Source: DASQGA01 sp963722715 (GTDB lineage: Bacteria > Actinomycetota > Thermoleophilia > Gaiellales > Gaiellaceae). From it: DNA of 64,000 nucleotides. Where the stretch lies: NCBI GenBank assembly GCA_963722715.1, contig CAVROA010000005.1:1-64000 (forward strand), read 5' to 3'. The notes under the pieces are model-generated. The model saw only the letters and a program-made list of their open reading frames with translations, made no database searches and was not told the DNA's origin. Made by a program: the position numbers and the translations under genes. Below, in pieces: positions 9,772 through 18,484 of the stretch (positions are counted from its first letter, which is position 1; every line of letters begins with the position of its first letter).

Positions 9772-10455
9772 CTACTTGTCGTGCTTGCCGGAGTGCTTCT
9801 TGGCGCCGCCGCCCTTATGGGCCTTTCCGCCGCCCTTGTGGCCCTTGCCGCCGGCGGCCTTATGGGTCTTTCCACTGCCGCCTCCGGCCGTAGCGGGCCG
9901 ATCACTTCCGCCGGTGGCCGATTTCCCGCCGCCGCCCTGGTGGCCCTTGCCGCTACCCTTGCCTTGCTTCTTGTCGCCGGACTTGTGGCCGTGACCCTTG
10001 GCCTTGCCCTTTGACTTCGCGCCCTTGTTCTTCTTGGCATGTTTCGTGTCAGACGCGGTCTCCGTTCCTGAGGGCGCCAGCGCCGTAGGGGACGTGGGCG
10101 GGGGCGACGTCGATTCGGTCGGCACCGAAGGATTTGCGGTTCCGGTCTCGCTTGCCGGCTGACTGGAGATCACTCGGAAACGGCCCGTGGTCGAGGACGC
10201 AAGGGGAGCCTCCGAGCTGCTGCCGACGGGTGACGACGAGCTTGAAGACCCGTTCGCGCTCTCACCCTGCGAGGGGCTTGTCTGTTCGACGCCCTGCACC
10301 TCGATGACCGGCGTCTCTCCCTGGCTCCGAGCGCTCGGGGTCCCGAGGTCGGCCTTGAAGTCCACCTGGGTGATGATCCTCGCGGCGAGCAGGAGCACGG
10401 CGAAGACGCCCCCTACCGCGAGGCCCCAAAAAACTGCTCCGATCGCCCTTCTCAT
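9772..10455 (-). CDS. Membrane-anchored protein with Lys/Gly/His-rich low-complexity tail
   Basis: This 227-aa protein is of unrecognised family. Residues 8-30 form one hydrophobic helix. A Ser/Thr/Pro-rich linker follows to about residue 140. The tail after that is extremely basic and low-complexity, with repeated KGHKGGGK-like, GKGHQGGGGK and AHKGGG motifs, and contains almost no acidic residues. The topology suggests an N-terminal anchor with the tail outside, though N-in or N-out is not clear. The tail could bind anionic polymers, DNA or metals; this is speculation. It stands alone between a divergently unrelated esterase and a DUF72 gene, both on the same strand. Confidence 0.65.
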   Translation of the reverse strand: MRRAIGAVFWGLAVGGVFAVLLLAARIITQVDFKADLGTPSARSQGETPVIEVQGVEQTSPSQGESANGSSSSSSPVGSSSEAPLASSTTGRFRVISSQPASETGTANPSVPTESTSPPPTSPTALAPSGTETASDTKHAKKNKGAKSKGKAKGHGHKSGDKKQGKGSGKGHQGGGGKSATGGSDRPATAGGGSGKTHKAAGGKGHKGGGKAHKGGGAKKHSGKHDK

Positions 10456-10495
10456 TGACCTGCTAACGCTCCTATTGTTCAGGCCGCAGAGTTCA

Positions 10496-11434
10496 TTACG
10501 ATCTATCGACCGGTACCCCTTCTTCTTTAAGTACTTTTCTCAGCATAAGGGCATTTTCCGGAGCCTGGGCAGTCCAGCCGCTCCCGTCGGGTGTGTGGCT
10601 TCGGCCGTTGTTGTTGAAGAACGCAAACGCTTGCTCGGCTTTCCCTGCAATCATGCGGAGCGGGCCCGCCCATTCGCGGAGCTCCTCCTCTGTGTATAGG
10701 TAGTTGAATCGTTCGGCGGCGCTCTTGCCGCGGACGTTCCAGGTCGAGGCGTTGCGTCCGTGAAAGCGGATGTAGGCCGTCGGGCTCGTCAACGCGATGA
10801 CTGTAGGCACGAGGTTCTTCGCCTCGGTCTTGGGCGCGTCGACGATCACGTGGTTCGCTCCCAGGCTCTCGAGGAACGCGAGCGTTTCTGCGCGGTGCTC
10901 CTCGTCGAGCCAGCTCCGGTGCCGGAACTCGACGAGCATGTCATGGCCCTCGAGCTGTTCGCGGGCCCATTCGAGATAGGCCAGAGAGGATTCACGGTAA
11001 ACGATGTAGGACGGGAACTGGAGCAGGATCCCCCCGAGCTTGCCGGCCGTACGCAGGGGCTCGAGCCCGGAGAGAAAACGTGTGAAGATCTCGGCGCGAA
11101 ACTCCTTCGGCGGCCGGTCGATGCGTCCACGTTCATCAGTCTGAACGGCGTCGCGGAGGTCGGGGGGAAGCTGCTCGGCCCTGACGGGATGGCGGGTCAT
11201 GACCCCGAACGCCTTCACGTGGAAGACGAACCCTGCGGGGGTACGCTCGGCCCAGCGCGCGGCCAGCTCCGGCTCGGGTAAACGGTAGTAGGTGGAGTCC
11301 ACCTCGACCGCGCTGAAATGCTCGGCGTAGTACCGAAGCCGCGGTTCCGCCCCCTTCACCTCGCGCGGGTACCAGTGCTCGACGAGCGATTTGTCTGCCC
11401 AGGAGCAGGTGCCGACGCGGATCGGAGTCGCCAT
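10496..11434 (-). CDS. DUF72 family protein (YecE-like TIM barrel)
   Basis: The 312-aa protein starts IRVGTCSWADKSLVEHWYP and contains VEVDSTYYRLP, FVFHVKAF, LLQFPSYI and a late YIRFHGRN. These are the conserved blocks of the DUF72 family, a TIM-barrel fold with unknown biochemical role. The ATG start is well placed for the first beta-strand. It lies downstream of a GC-rich intergenic stretch with an 8-bp inverted repeat (GGGGACGG 11458-11465, CCGTCCCC 11510-11517), possibly a terminator. No operon partner is evident. Confidence 0.85.
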   Translation of the reverse strand: MATPIRVGTCSWADKSLVEHWYPREVKGAEPRLRYYAEHFSAVEVDSTYYRLPEPELAARWAERTPAGFVFHVKAFGVMTRHPVRAEQLPPDLRDAVQTDERGRIDRPPKEFRAEIFTRFLSGLEPLRTAGKLGGILLQFPSYIVYRESSLAYLEWAREQLEGHDMLVEFRHRSWLDEEHRAETLAFLESLGANHVIVDAPKTEAKNLVPTVIALTSPTAYIRFHGRNASTWNVRGKSAAERFNYLYTEEELREWAGPLRMIAGKAEQAFAFFNNNGRSHTPDGSGWTAQAPENALMLRKVLKEEGVPVDRS

Positions 11435-11595
11435 GCTCGCAGCTTACGAATGTGCCCGGGGACGGGCGGAGAGGCTGAAAGCCCGCATCCGTTCCCCCGG
11501 GACAAGGGACCGTCCCCGAGCAAGTAACGACCCTAACCTGCGGAGGGCTCGAAAACCAAATGAGGTGGCGGCTGGAACGGTGCGGGCTCGGCTAG

Positions 11596-11684
11596 CGGCG
11601 GGGGTGGGATTCGAACCCACGAGGCCCCTTTCGAGGCCTAACGGTTTTCAAGACCGCCCCTTTCAGCCGCTCAGGCACCCCGCC
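11596..11684 (-). tRNA. tRNA-Ser(TGA)
   Basis: The 89-nt minus-strand sequence folds as a class II tRNA. The acceptor stem is GGCGGGG/CCCCGCC, the anticodon arm reads CTTGAAAA (TGA), there is a long variable arm (GGCCTCGAAAGGGGCC region), and the T arm is GTGGGTTCGAATCCCAC. The discriminator is G and CCA is not encoded. It lies about 1.2 kb from serS. Confidence 0.95.
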
Positions 11685-11765
11685 GGGAGCCGATTGTAGC
11701 CCTCCCCGTTTAACGGCCCTTGGCGGGGAGCAGCAGTGCAAGCGAGAGCGTAGAGTCGCCCCGGC

Positions 11766-12926
11766 GTGCGCGAACGGGTCACCCTCGAGAACTGGCAACG
11801 CCCGCCGCACCTGCGCTGGGCCTTCCAGCACGTGCGCGAGCTCGTCCCGACCGCGCGGATCGCGCGCGGCGACGGGCCGCCCGGGACACTCGAGCGGCGA
11901 CCGGTCGACCTGCTGGAAGTCGAGTTTTCGTCGAACGGCGAAGCGAGCACGGTCGGAGGCATGCTCGCCGACACCTTCACCGACGGGTTCCTCGTCCTGC
12001 ACCGCGGCGCGATCGTCACCGAGCTCTACGAGAACGGGATGTCGCCGGCCGGCGTCCACCTGCTCCAGTCCGTCTCGAAGTCGATAGCGGGGTCGGTCGC
12101 GGGCATCCTCGCCGGGCGCGGAGAGCTGGATCCCGAGGAGCAGGTCGTCCGCTACCTGCCCGAGCTCGCCGGCGGGAGCTTCGAAGGAGCAACCGTCCGC
12201 CACCTCCTCGACATGCGCACCGGCACGCGTTTCTCGGAGGTCTACGACGACCCCGGGTCGGATGTTCGCCTGTACGAGCCCGTAATCGGCTGGTGCCCAC
12301 CTACCGGCCCGCTCGTTGCGCCGGACACATGGGCCTACATCGCCACGCTCGAGAACCAGAGCCCGCACGGCGAGGCCTTCGAATACCGTTCGATCCTGAC
12401 CGACCTCCTCGGCTGGCTCCTCGAGCGCGTCGGCGGCGTGCCCTACGCGGATCTCGTTTCGCGGGAGCTCTGGAGCCGCATCGGCGCCGAGCAGGACGCG
12501 GAGATCACCGTCGACCGGCACGGATGCGCGCTTGCGGACGGCGGCATGAGCGCGTCACTCCGCGATCTTGGCCGGTTCGGGCAGATGATCCTCGAGGGCG
12601 GCCGCGTGGGCGGCGAGCAGATCGTGCCCCTGCAGTGGATCGAGGACGCACGGCGCGGCGGTGACGACGCCTCGCGGTCGGCGTTTGCCAGGAGTGACGA
12701 GGGGGCCAAGAGGCCCCGGTGGTCCTATCGGAGCAAATGGTGGGTGCTCGATTCCGACCGCGGCACGATCGCGGCGCTCGGGATCCACGGGCAGACGATC
12801 TACATCGATCCGGAGGCCGAGCTCGTGGTCGTGAAGCTCTCGACCTGGCCGGTGGCAGACGAGGACCCGCTCTGGGACTTCGAGTTGGACGCCTTCGCGG
12901 CGATCGGCCGCGAGCTCAACGGCTAG
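11766..12926 (+). CDS. Serine hydrolase of the beta-lactamase/class C family
   Basis: This 386-aa protein has the SxxK nucleophile motif SVSK at about residues 104-107, in LLQSVSKSIAG. A YRS variant of the YxN motif follows near residue 207, and a C-terminal HGQT box takes the place of KTG. Family members include esterases, 6-aminohexanoate-dimer hydrolases and penicillin-binding-protein-like enzymes. No signal peptide is visible, so a cytosolic esterase or amidase is more likely than a secreted beta-lactamase. The start is GTG at 11766, 81 nt from the divergent tRNA-Ser. Its end meets the end of serS with a 4-nt convergent overlap. Confidence 0.85.
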   Translation: MRERVTLENWQRPPHLRWAFQHVRELVPTARIARGDGPPGTLERRPVDLLEVEFSSNGEASTVGGMLADTFTDGFLVLHRGAIVTELYENGMSPAGVHLLQSVSKSIAGSVAGILAGRGELDPEEQVVRYLPELAGGSFEGATVRHLLDMRTGTRFSEVYDDPGSDVRLYEPVIGWCPPTGPLVAPDTWAYIATLENQSPHGEAFEYRSILTDLLGWLLERVGGVPYADLVSRELWSRIGAEQDAEITVDRHGCALADGGMSASLRDLGRFGQMILEGGRVGGEQIVPLQWIEDARRGGDDASRSAFARSDEGAKRPRWSYRSKWWVLDSDRGTIAALGIHGQTIYIDPEAELVVVKLSTWPVADEDPLWDFELDAFAAIGRELNG

Positions 12927-14152
12927 CCAGCGATACGGTCGGGCGCGCCGAACGGGAGGAGAGCCTCGGGGACGGTGACCGACCCGCTCTCGTCCTGGAA
13001 GTTCTCGAGGATCGCCAGCATGGCCCGGGCCGTTGCGGCAGTTCCGTTCAGGGTGTGCACGAGCTCGGGCCCGTGGCCGCCTCGAAAGCGCACGTCGAGG
13101 CGGCGCGCTTGGTAGTCCGTCGTGTTCGAGCACGACGTGATTTCCCGGTAGCGCCCCTGGGCCGGGTACCACGCCTCGATGTCGTACTTCTTCGTCGCCG
13201 CGCCCCCGAGGTCGCCGGCCGCGATGTTGACGACGCGGTAGGGGAGGCCGAGCGCCTGGACGAGGCCCTCCTCGATGTCGAGGATCCGCTCGTGCTCCGA
13301 CACGGAGGCCTCCGGTGGGCAGAACACGAACATCTCGACCTTGTCGAACTGGTGGACCCGGAACATGCCGCGCGTGTCCTTCCCCGCCGCCCCCGCCTCC
13401 CGCCGGAAGCAGGTCGAGTACCCCGCGTAGCGACGTGGCAGCGCTTCGGCTTCCAGGATCTCCCCCATGTGAAGCGCCGCCAGCGCGACCTCCGAGGTTC
13501 CCGTCAAATAGAGCTCGTCCCGCTCGACGCGATAGATGTTGACCTCGTCCGTCGGGAGAAAGCCCGTGCCGTACATCGCTTCCTCGCGCACGAGCACGGG
13601 CGGCAGCACCGGCACGAAGCCTTCCGCCGTCAGCCGGTCGAGGGCGAAGCGGTAGAGCGACAGCTCGAGCAGTGCGACGGCGCCGGTCCGGTACGCGAAG
13701 CGGGAGCCCGAGAGCCGGGCGCCGCGCTCCATGTCGATCCCGCGCTCCCCGCCGACCAGGTCCATGTGGTCGCGCGGCTCGAAGTCGAACTTCGGCGGCT
13801 CGCCGACCCTGCGAAGCTCCTCCGCGTCGTCGTCGGTCTGGCCGTCCGGCACGCTCCGGTCCGGCGGGTTCGGCACGCGCTCCAGGAGCTCGCGCCGCCG
13901 CCTCTCGGCCTCGCCCAGCTCCCCCTGGAGGCGCTGAAGCTCTGCCTTCACTTCCTTCAGCTCCTCCACCTGCTCTGGAGTCGGCTTCCCCTTCAGCTTG
14001 GTGCGCGATCGCAGCTCGTCGACCTTGGGAACGAGCTCGAGCCAGCGCCGGTCAGCCTCCATGAGCGCGTCGAAGTCCTCCGAGGCCCCTTTGCGCGCAA
14101 GTGCCGCCCGCCACGCCTCAGGGTCGCTTCTCGCCGCCCTGACGTCGATCAT
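12923..14152 (-). CDS. serS: Serine--tRNA ligase
   Basis: This 409-aa class II synthetase charges tRNA-Ser with serine. An N-terminal antiparallel coiled coil (about residues 30-105) is the tRNA-binding arm, containing TPEQVEELKEVKAELQRL. The core has motif 2 (YSTCFRREAGAAGKDTRG, then RVHQFDKVE) and motif 3 (NGTAATARAMLAILENFQ). TGTSEVALAAL and SCSNTTDYQARR are typical SerRS blocks. Length is normal. It follows a Cof-type phosphatase on the same strand with a 42-nt gap and may be co-transcribed with it and the cytochrome gene. Confidence 0.97.
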   Translation of the reverse strand: MIDVRAARSDPEAWRAALARKGASEDFDALMEADRRWLELVPKVDELRSRTKLKGKPTPEQVEELKEVKAELQRLQGELGEAERRRRELLERVPNPPDRSVPDGQTDDDAEELRRVGEPPKFDFEPRDHMDLVGGERGIDMERGARLSGSRFAYRTGAVALLELSLYRFALDRLTAEGFVPVLPPVLVREEAMYGTGFLPTDEVNIYRVERDELYLTGTSEVALAALHMGEILEAEALPRRYAGYSTCFRREAGAAGKDTRGMFRVHQFDKVEMFVFCPPEASVSEHERILDIEEGLVQALGLPYRVVNIAAGDLGGAATKKYDIEAWYPAQGRYREITSCSNTTDYQARRLDVRFRGGHGPELVHTLNGTAATARAMLAILENFQDESGSVTVPEALLPFGAPDRIAG

Positions 14153-14194
14153 GCGGAGAGTCTATGACGCACGCGGGCCGGTCAAGCCCGGCCC

Positions 14195-15028
14195 CTACCG
14201 AGGGTCGCGGGATGCGAGGTACGCCTCGATCACTGCGGCGACTCCCTCCGCCTCGGCCGGGGGGCAGGTCGCGTCTGCGATGGCGAGCAGGCGCTCGTGC
14301 GCGTCCTCGACCGCGATCCCGAAGGCCGCCCACTCGAGCAGCTCGAGGTCGTTCTCGCCGTCGCCGAACGCCACGGTTTTCGAGGCCGAGAAGCCGAGGT
14401 GCTCGGCCAGGAAGGCAAGGCCCGATCCCTTCGTCACCTCAGGGCTTGCGAACTCGAGGAAGTACGGGAGCGACTTGGCGATGTAAAGGCGTCCGGCGAA
14501 GCGCTCCTTCATCTCCGCCTCGAGCCGGTCGAGCTTCTCGGGGTCATCGACGACGACGAGCTTCGTGGGTGGCTTCTGGAGCCACGCGAGCAGATCCCCG
14601 ACCTCGTGGACAACGAGGTTCTGAAAGCGGGAGTAGCGCTCCGATGCCGGAGTCTTGTCGGCGACAAAGAGCTCGTCGTCGACGTAGCAGTTGAGGCGAA
14701 AGCCCTCAGCCTCGACGGCCGCGATCGTCTCCCGCGCAAGCTCGAGCGCAATGGGGATATGGCGCAGGAACCGGCCGGTTACCGGCTCGGCGACCACGGC
14801 TCCCTGGTAGCAGACGACGGGATCGTCGATCCCTAGCTCGAGTGCGTAGGGGCGGACGGACTGGAACATCCGTCCTGTCACGATCACCACGTGGATGCCG
14901 GCGGCGCGAGCCTCGTGGATGGCGGCACGCGTGCGCTCGCCGAGCACCAGCGTCTCGGGCAGGAGCGTCCGGTCGAGGTCGCAGGCGAATGCCTCGACCT
15001 CCGAGGGAAAGCCGCGTGGGAGGCTCAG
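14195..15028 (-). CDS. Cof-type HAD-superfamily phosphatase
   Basis: The HAD IIB fold is shown by VTGRMFQSVRPY (motif II), TKGSGLAFLAEHLG (motif III) and FGDGENDLELLEWA (motif IV). The nearest ATG/GTG-type start would lose motif I. In the same frame upstream, the codons read FACDLDRTLLPETLVLGERT, which supplies the catalytic DxD. No ATG, GTG or TTG exists between the preceding in-frame stop and motif I. The only candidate is CTG at 15028, whose CTGA overlaps the cytochrome c stop by 4 nt. Cof-type enzymes dephosphorylate sugar phosphates and flavin or pyridoxal precursors; the substrate here is unknown. Confidence 0.8.
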   Translation of the reverse strand: MSLPRGFPSEVEAFACDLDRTLLPETLVLGERTRAAIHEARAAGIHVVIVTGRMFQSVRPYALELGIDDPVVCYQGAVVAEPVTGRFLRHIPIALELARETIAAVEAEGFRLNCYVDDELFVADKTPASERYSRFQNLVVHEVGDLLAWLQKPPTKLVVVDDPEKLDRLEAEMKERFAGRLYIAKSLPYFLEFASPEVTKGSGLAFLAEHLGFSASKTVAFGDGENDLELLEWAAFGIAVEDAHERLLAIADATCPPAEAEGVAAVIEAYLASRDPR

Positions 15029-15438
15029 CTCTTTGGCTTGAGGAAGGCGACGAGGTCGCCGAGCTGCTTGTCATCGAGCTGCTCGCCGTACGTCTTCGGC
15101 ATGATCCCCGGCTGGAAGCCTTCGGCGATCTCGGCGTCCGGGTTCACGATCGAGTTGTAGATGAACAGCTCGTCCTTCCCCTGGAGGGCCTCGTCGAGAT
15201 TCGGGCCGGTCGTTCCCGACGTTCCAGCTGCTTCGAACGTGTGGCAGCTGCCGCAGCCCGTGTCTTCAAAGACCCCCTTGCCTGCCTCGGCGTCGCCCTC
15301 GGGCACCGTTTGCTCTGCCACGCTTCCGATGACCGTGTCAGGCGTCGGTGTGACCGTCTCTTCGCCGCCGCAGCCCGCTGCGGCGAGGGCGAACACGAGC
15401 GCGCAGAGGAGCAGAGCCAGGGATACGAAGCGGCGCAT
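15025..15438 (-). CDS. Lipoprotein mono-haem cytochrome c
   Basis: This 137-aa protein has a signal peptide ending in a lipobox (LAAAGC, Cys about residue 23), so it should be membrane-anchored outside the cell. It carries a single haem c motif CGSCH near residue 62, and a distal Met ligand is likely in GIMPKTYG. It resembles the small class I cytochromes that shuttle electrons to terminal oxidases. Its start region overlaps the C-terminal codons of the upstream membrane protein by about 100 nt, which is unusually long. Confidence 0.85.
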   Translation of the reverse strand: MRRFVSLALLLCALVFALAAAGCGGEETVTPTPDTVIGSVAEQTVPEGDAEAGKGVFEDTGCGSCHTFEAAGTSGTTGPNLDEALQGKDELFIYNSIVNPDAEIAEGFQPGIMPKTYGEQLDDKQLGDLVAFLKPKS

Positions 15439-16921
15439 CGGGCGCGAGTGTACCCACTGAGACGGCGAGATAACCGATCAACCCTGCAACCGCGACGTCA
15501 TGCGGCGCGTCGTTCACGAGGAGGGACGCGAGGAGCGCCGCGGCGAAGGAGAGCGGGAGCGCGCGGCTCGCTCGGGGGGTGTCGCTACGAACCAGGCGGA
15601 GGGTGAGCACGAGGAGCGCGGCGACGGCCGTCGCGACCACGAGAGCGGCGTACCAGGTCGCCGTCGCGGTGTCCCAGGAGATCTCCAGCCGTCGCCACAG
15701 GTCCTCGACGATCTCGCCCGGCCCGCCCCCGACTGCCCGGCTCACGTGGCTCGACCCACCGGTAGCGGCATCGAGTCCCATGACGATCAGGACGGCCGCG
15801 GCCGCGGCCGTGAGAGCAGCGAGGAGCCGCCGCCGCCCGCCGCCGACCAGTTCGACGGCCAGGACCGCATAGCCGACTCCGAGGACGATTGCCCCGCCTC
15901 CGTCCGCACCGAAACGGTTACCCGCGATCGTCACGAAGGCGAGTGCGGCCACGAGCCCGAGACCGATCGGGCCGAACCGGGGCCAGAGGTAGGCCGCTCC
16001 CGCCAACGCGGGCACGAGCAGCATCGTCTCGAGCAGGTTGGTGACGCCGTAGAACCGCCCTGCCTGGCCGGGACCCCAGGGCGAGAGGGCCACCGTCGAC
16101 GGGTCCAGGGCCATGGCGACGAGATAGGCGGCGAGCACGAGGGCGAGGAGAGCCCCCAGCGCCGTGGTCGAGCGGACGACGGCGGCAAGACCCAGCGCCC
16201 CGAGAGCGGTGCCGAGCCCGATGGCGAGAGTGGCGACCCAGGGGTCGGCGACCGCACCGATCCCGAGCGCAAGGTTCACCAGGAGCGCGGCCGCGAAAGC
16301 GTAGACACCGCCGCGGCGGACGAAGAATGTGAGTGCCAGAGCCACGGCCGCCGCGACGAGGCTCGAAGGAAGGCGGGCCTCGCGATGTCCTTCGATGCGG
16401 GCATCGAGCGACAGTGCCTCGGCTGCGGCGTCCTCGCGCGCCTCCGAGGTTAGGGCGCCGTCTTGCCCGAGCGCTGTCGGCGCGATGTCCGCGATCGAGA
16501 CGAGTCCCGGGATCCGAGTCGAGTCCGAACGAAGGAGCCCGCGAAACCCTGAGCCGAGAATGGCGATCGGGTAGCGCCGGTCGTTGTCCAGGCGCTCTTG
16601 CTCGGGCAGCCCGAGGACGATCACGTTCCCCGAGGCCGGCACTCGTGTTGCCTCCTCCACCTCGATCCGAGCGGCACCCGGCGGAATGCCCCCGAGGTAC
16701 GAGTTCTCCACGGCTCCCCGCTCGAGAGCGGCCAGTGCCTGCGCTCTCCCGGTGACCGGGCCGTTGGCCGGGACCAGGAGACCCACCGCGCCGCGGCTCT
16801 CGAGTGTGCGCAGGTCCGAGAGCTCGAGGCCCGGGACGACGACGACTCGGAAGGTCTGGGCGCTCGCCGCTCCACAGACCGCGAGAAGCGCCGTCACGGC
16901 CAGGATCGCGGCTCGGGTCAC
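15338..16921 (-). CDS. Large multi-pass membrane protein with extracytoplasmic N-terminal domain, function unknown
   Basis: This 527-aa protein has a signal-peptide-like N-terminus (cleavage after GAASAQ) and about 190 residues of soluble domain. That domain contains GLVSIADIAPTAL, a motif reminiscent of alkaline-phosphatase-fold proteins. About ten hydrophobic helices follow, and the tail is Arg-rich. I recognise no family with confidence. The last 33 codons overlap the start of the cytochrome c gene by 101 nt, so the true end may be earlier if a base is wrong. It is divergent from htpX across a 60-nt gap that must hold both promoters. Confidence 0.6.
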   Translation of the reverse strand: MTRAAILAVTALLAVCGAASAQTFRVVVVPGLELSDLRTLESRGAVGLLVPANGPVTGRAQALAALERGAVENSYLGGIPPGAARIEVEEATRVPASGNVIVLGLPEQERLDNDRRYPIAILGSGFRGLLRSDSTRIPGLVSIADIAPTALGQDGALTSEAREDAAAEALSLDARIEGHREARLPSSLVAAAVALALTFFVRRGGVYAFAAALLVNLALGIGAVADPWVATLAIGLGTALGALGLAAVVRSTTALGALLALVLAAYLVAMALDPSTVALSPWGPGQAGRFYGVTNLLETMLLVPALAGAAYLWPRFGPIGLGLVAALAFVTIAGNRFGADGGGAIVLGVGYAVLAVELVGGGRRRLLAALTAAAAAVLIVMGLDAATGGSSHVSRAVGGGPGEIVEDLWRRLEISWDTATATWYAALVVATAVAALLVLTLRLVRSDTPRASRALPLSFAAALLASLLVNDAPHDVAVAGLIGYLAVSVGTLAPDAPLRIPGSAPLRARVRPRRSGLRRRRDGHTDA

Positions 16922-16981
16922 CGTCCGGAGGGTACAATTCGCGTATCCCCAGCAGCCTCTCTAGGAGTCACTGAAACCAGC

Positions 16982-17896
16982 ATGGAACGCAAGGCTTTCG
17001 GCCGCGATGTCGGCCTCTCGGTCCGCATGTTCTCGACGATGTTCGCGCTCGGCGCGCTCTACGTCGTCTTCTTCGTCGTCCTCCTGAACGTCTTCAACTT
17101 CGGGTACTTCGCGATCATCCTGATCATCGGAGGGCTTGCGTTCCTCCAGTACTTCACCTCGGACAAGATCGCTCTCGCCGCGTCGGGAGCGAAGGTCGTG
17201 ACGCGCGAGGAGGCGCCGGACCTGCACGACATGGTCGAGCGTCTCTGCGCCATGTCCGATCTCCCGAAGCCCAGGGTGGCGGTGATCCCGACTGACGTTC
17301 CGAACGCCTTCGCGACCGGAAGAAGCCCGAAGCACTCCGTGGTCGCCGTGACGCGCGGGCTCTGGGACCGGCTCGACGCGCGCGAGATCGAGGGCGTGCT
17401 CGCCCACGAGCTCTCGCACATCGGCAATCGCGACGTCGCGATCATGACAATCGCGAGCTTCTTCTCGATGGTCGCCGCGATGCTCATGCGCTTCGGGCTC
17501 TACGGAGGCATGCTCGGGGGCGGCGGGGGCCGTGACAACAACAACTCGGCTCCGGTCTGGCTGATCATGTTCGCGGTCTCGCTCCTGACGTACGTGATCA
17601 GCTACGTCCTGATCATGATGATCTCGCGCTACCGCGAGTACGCGGCCGACCGCGGCGCCGCCGTCATCACGGGTGCGCCCGAGCAGCTCATGAGCGCGCT
17701 CCAGAAGATCGCGAGCCAGATGACGCGCATTCCGCAGCGCGACCTCCGCGAGGTCGCCGGCATGAACGCGTTCTTCATCATCCCGACCGGCGTGAAGAGC
17801 GCTTTCGGAGAGCTGTTCATGACGCATCCGCCGCTCGAGAAGCGGCTGGCGCGCCTCGCTGCGATCGCCCAGGAGATGGGCCGCCCGGTCTCCTAG
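16982..17896 (+). CDS. htpX: M48 membrane metalloprotease HtpX
   Basis: This 304-aa zinc protease is embedded in the cytoplasmic membrane. It has two N-terminal helices (residues about 15-60), HELSH at about 139-143, a second hydrophobic pair, and the third zinc ligand in the REYAADRGA block at about 218. HtpX degrades misfolded membrane proteins under envelope stress. The open frame extends upstream, but the ATG at 16982 gives the canonical N-terminus MERKAFGRDVGLS. It is followed 7 nt later by a PspAB-like gene, the arrangement known from actinobacterial Psp systems. Confidence 0.93.
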   Translation: MERKAFGRDVGLSVRMFSTMFALGALYVVFFVVLLNVFNFGYFAIILIIGGLAFLQYFTSDKIALAASGAKVVTREEAPDLHDMVERLCAMSDLPKPRVAVIPTDVPNAFATGRSPKHSVVAVTRGLWDRLDAREIEGVLAHELSHIGNRDVAIMTIASFFSMVAAMLMRFGLYGGMLGGGGGRDNNNSAPVWLIMFAVSLLTYVISYVLIMMISRYREYAADRGAAVITGAPEQLMSALQKIASQMTRIPQRDLREVAGMNAFFIIPTGVKSAFGELFMTHPPLEKRLARLAAIAQEMGRPVS

Positions 17897-17903
17897 GCGC
17901 ACG

Positions 17904-18476
17904 GTGGGCCTCGGCGACGTCCTCTTCGGACGGAAGAAGCTCAAGGGCGCGAAGCTCGAGAAGCTCTTCGCCCTCTCGACCGCACAGGTCACCCTCGAGT
18001 CCGAGCTCGGGCTGAAGAGCTCCGGCGCCGCTGCCGTGGTCTTCAAGCCGTTGTCGGCGGGTGAGTTCGCACGGGCGGAGACGGAGCTCGACGAGCTCCT
18101 CGGTGTCGCCGCGCAGAGCTCCGGGTCCGAGGTCCGGCGGCGCTCCGACAGTTACGGGTTCCAGTGGCTCGTGATCCGGGATCCTGACTTCGAGGATCTT
18201 GTCACCACCGTCCACCTCGTCAGCTCCGAGCTTGACGCCCGCGGGTTCGGCGAGCAGCTCCTGGCCGCACTGTTCCCCTTCGAGGGGAAGGGCCGCAAGG
18301 TCAACCTCGTCTACGGCTTCAAGCGGGGGACGTTCTGGCCTTTCATCCCGACCGGCTCCGACAAAGAGCGGGACAACGCCGAGGAGATGCGACTCAAGAA
18401 CGAGCTCGAGAAGGAGCTCCCGATCGAGCCGGACCTCGAACGCTGGCTCGGCCTCTTCGACGCTCCACTGGACTAG
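17904..18476 (+). CDS. pspAB: PspA-associated protein PspAB
   Basis: This 190-aa soluble protein starts MGLGDVLFGRKKLKGAK and ends with EKELPIEPDLERWLGLFDAPLD, matching the PspAB family found next to htpX and pspA in Actinomycetota. Its biochemical role is not settled. It is linked by gene context to the phage-shock (membrane stress) response. The start is GTG, 7 nt after htpX. A kinase-like gene follows 8 nt later in the same operon. Confidence 0.85.
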   Translation: MGLGDVLFGRKKLKGAKLEKLFALSTAQVTLESELGLKSSGAAAVVFKPLSAGEFARAETELDELLGVAAQSSGSEVRRRSDSYGFQWLVIRDPDFEDLVTTVHLVSSELDARGFGEQLLAALFPFEGKGRKVNLVYGFKRGTFWPFIPTGSDKERDNAEEMRLKNELEKELPIEPDLERWLGLFDAPLD

Positions 18477-18484
18477 CCGCCCAG

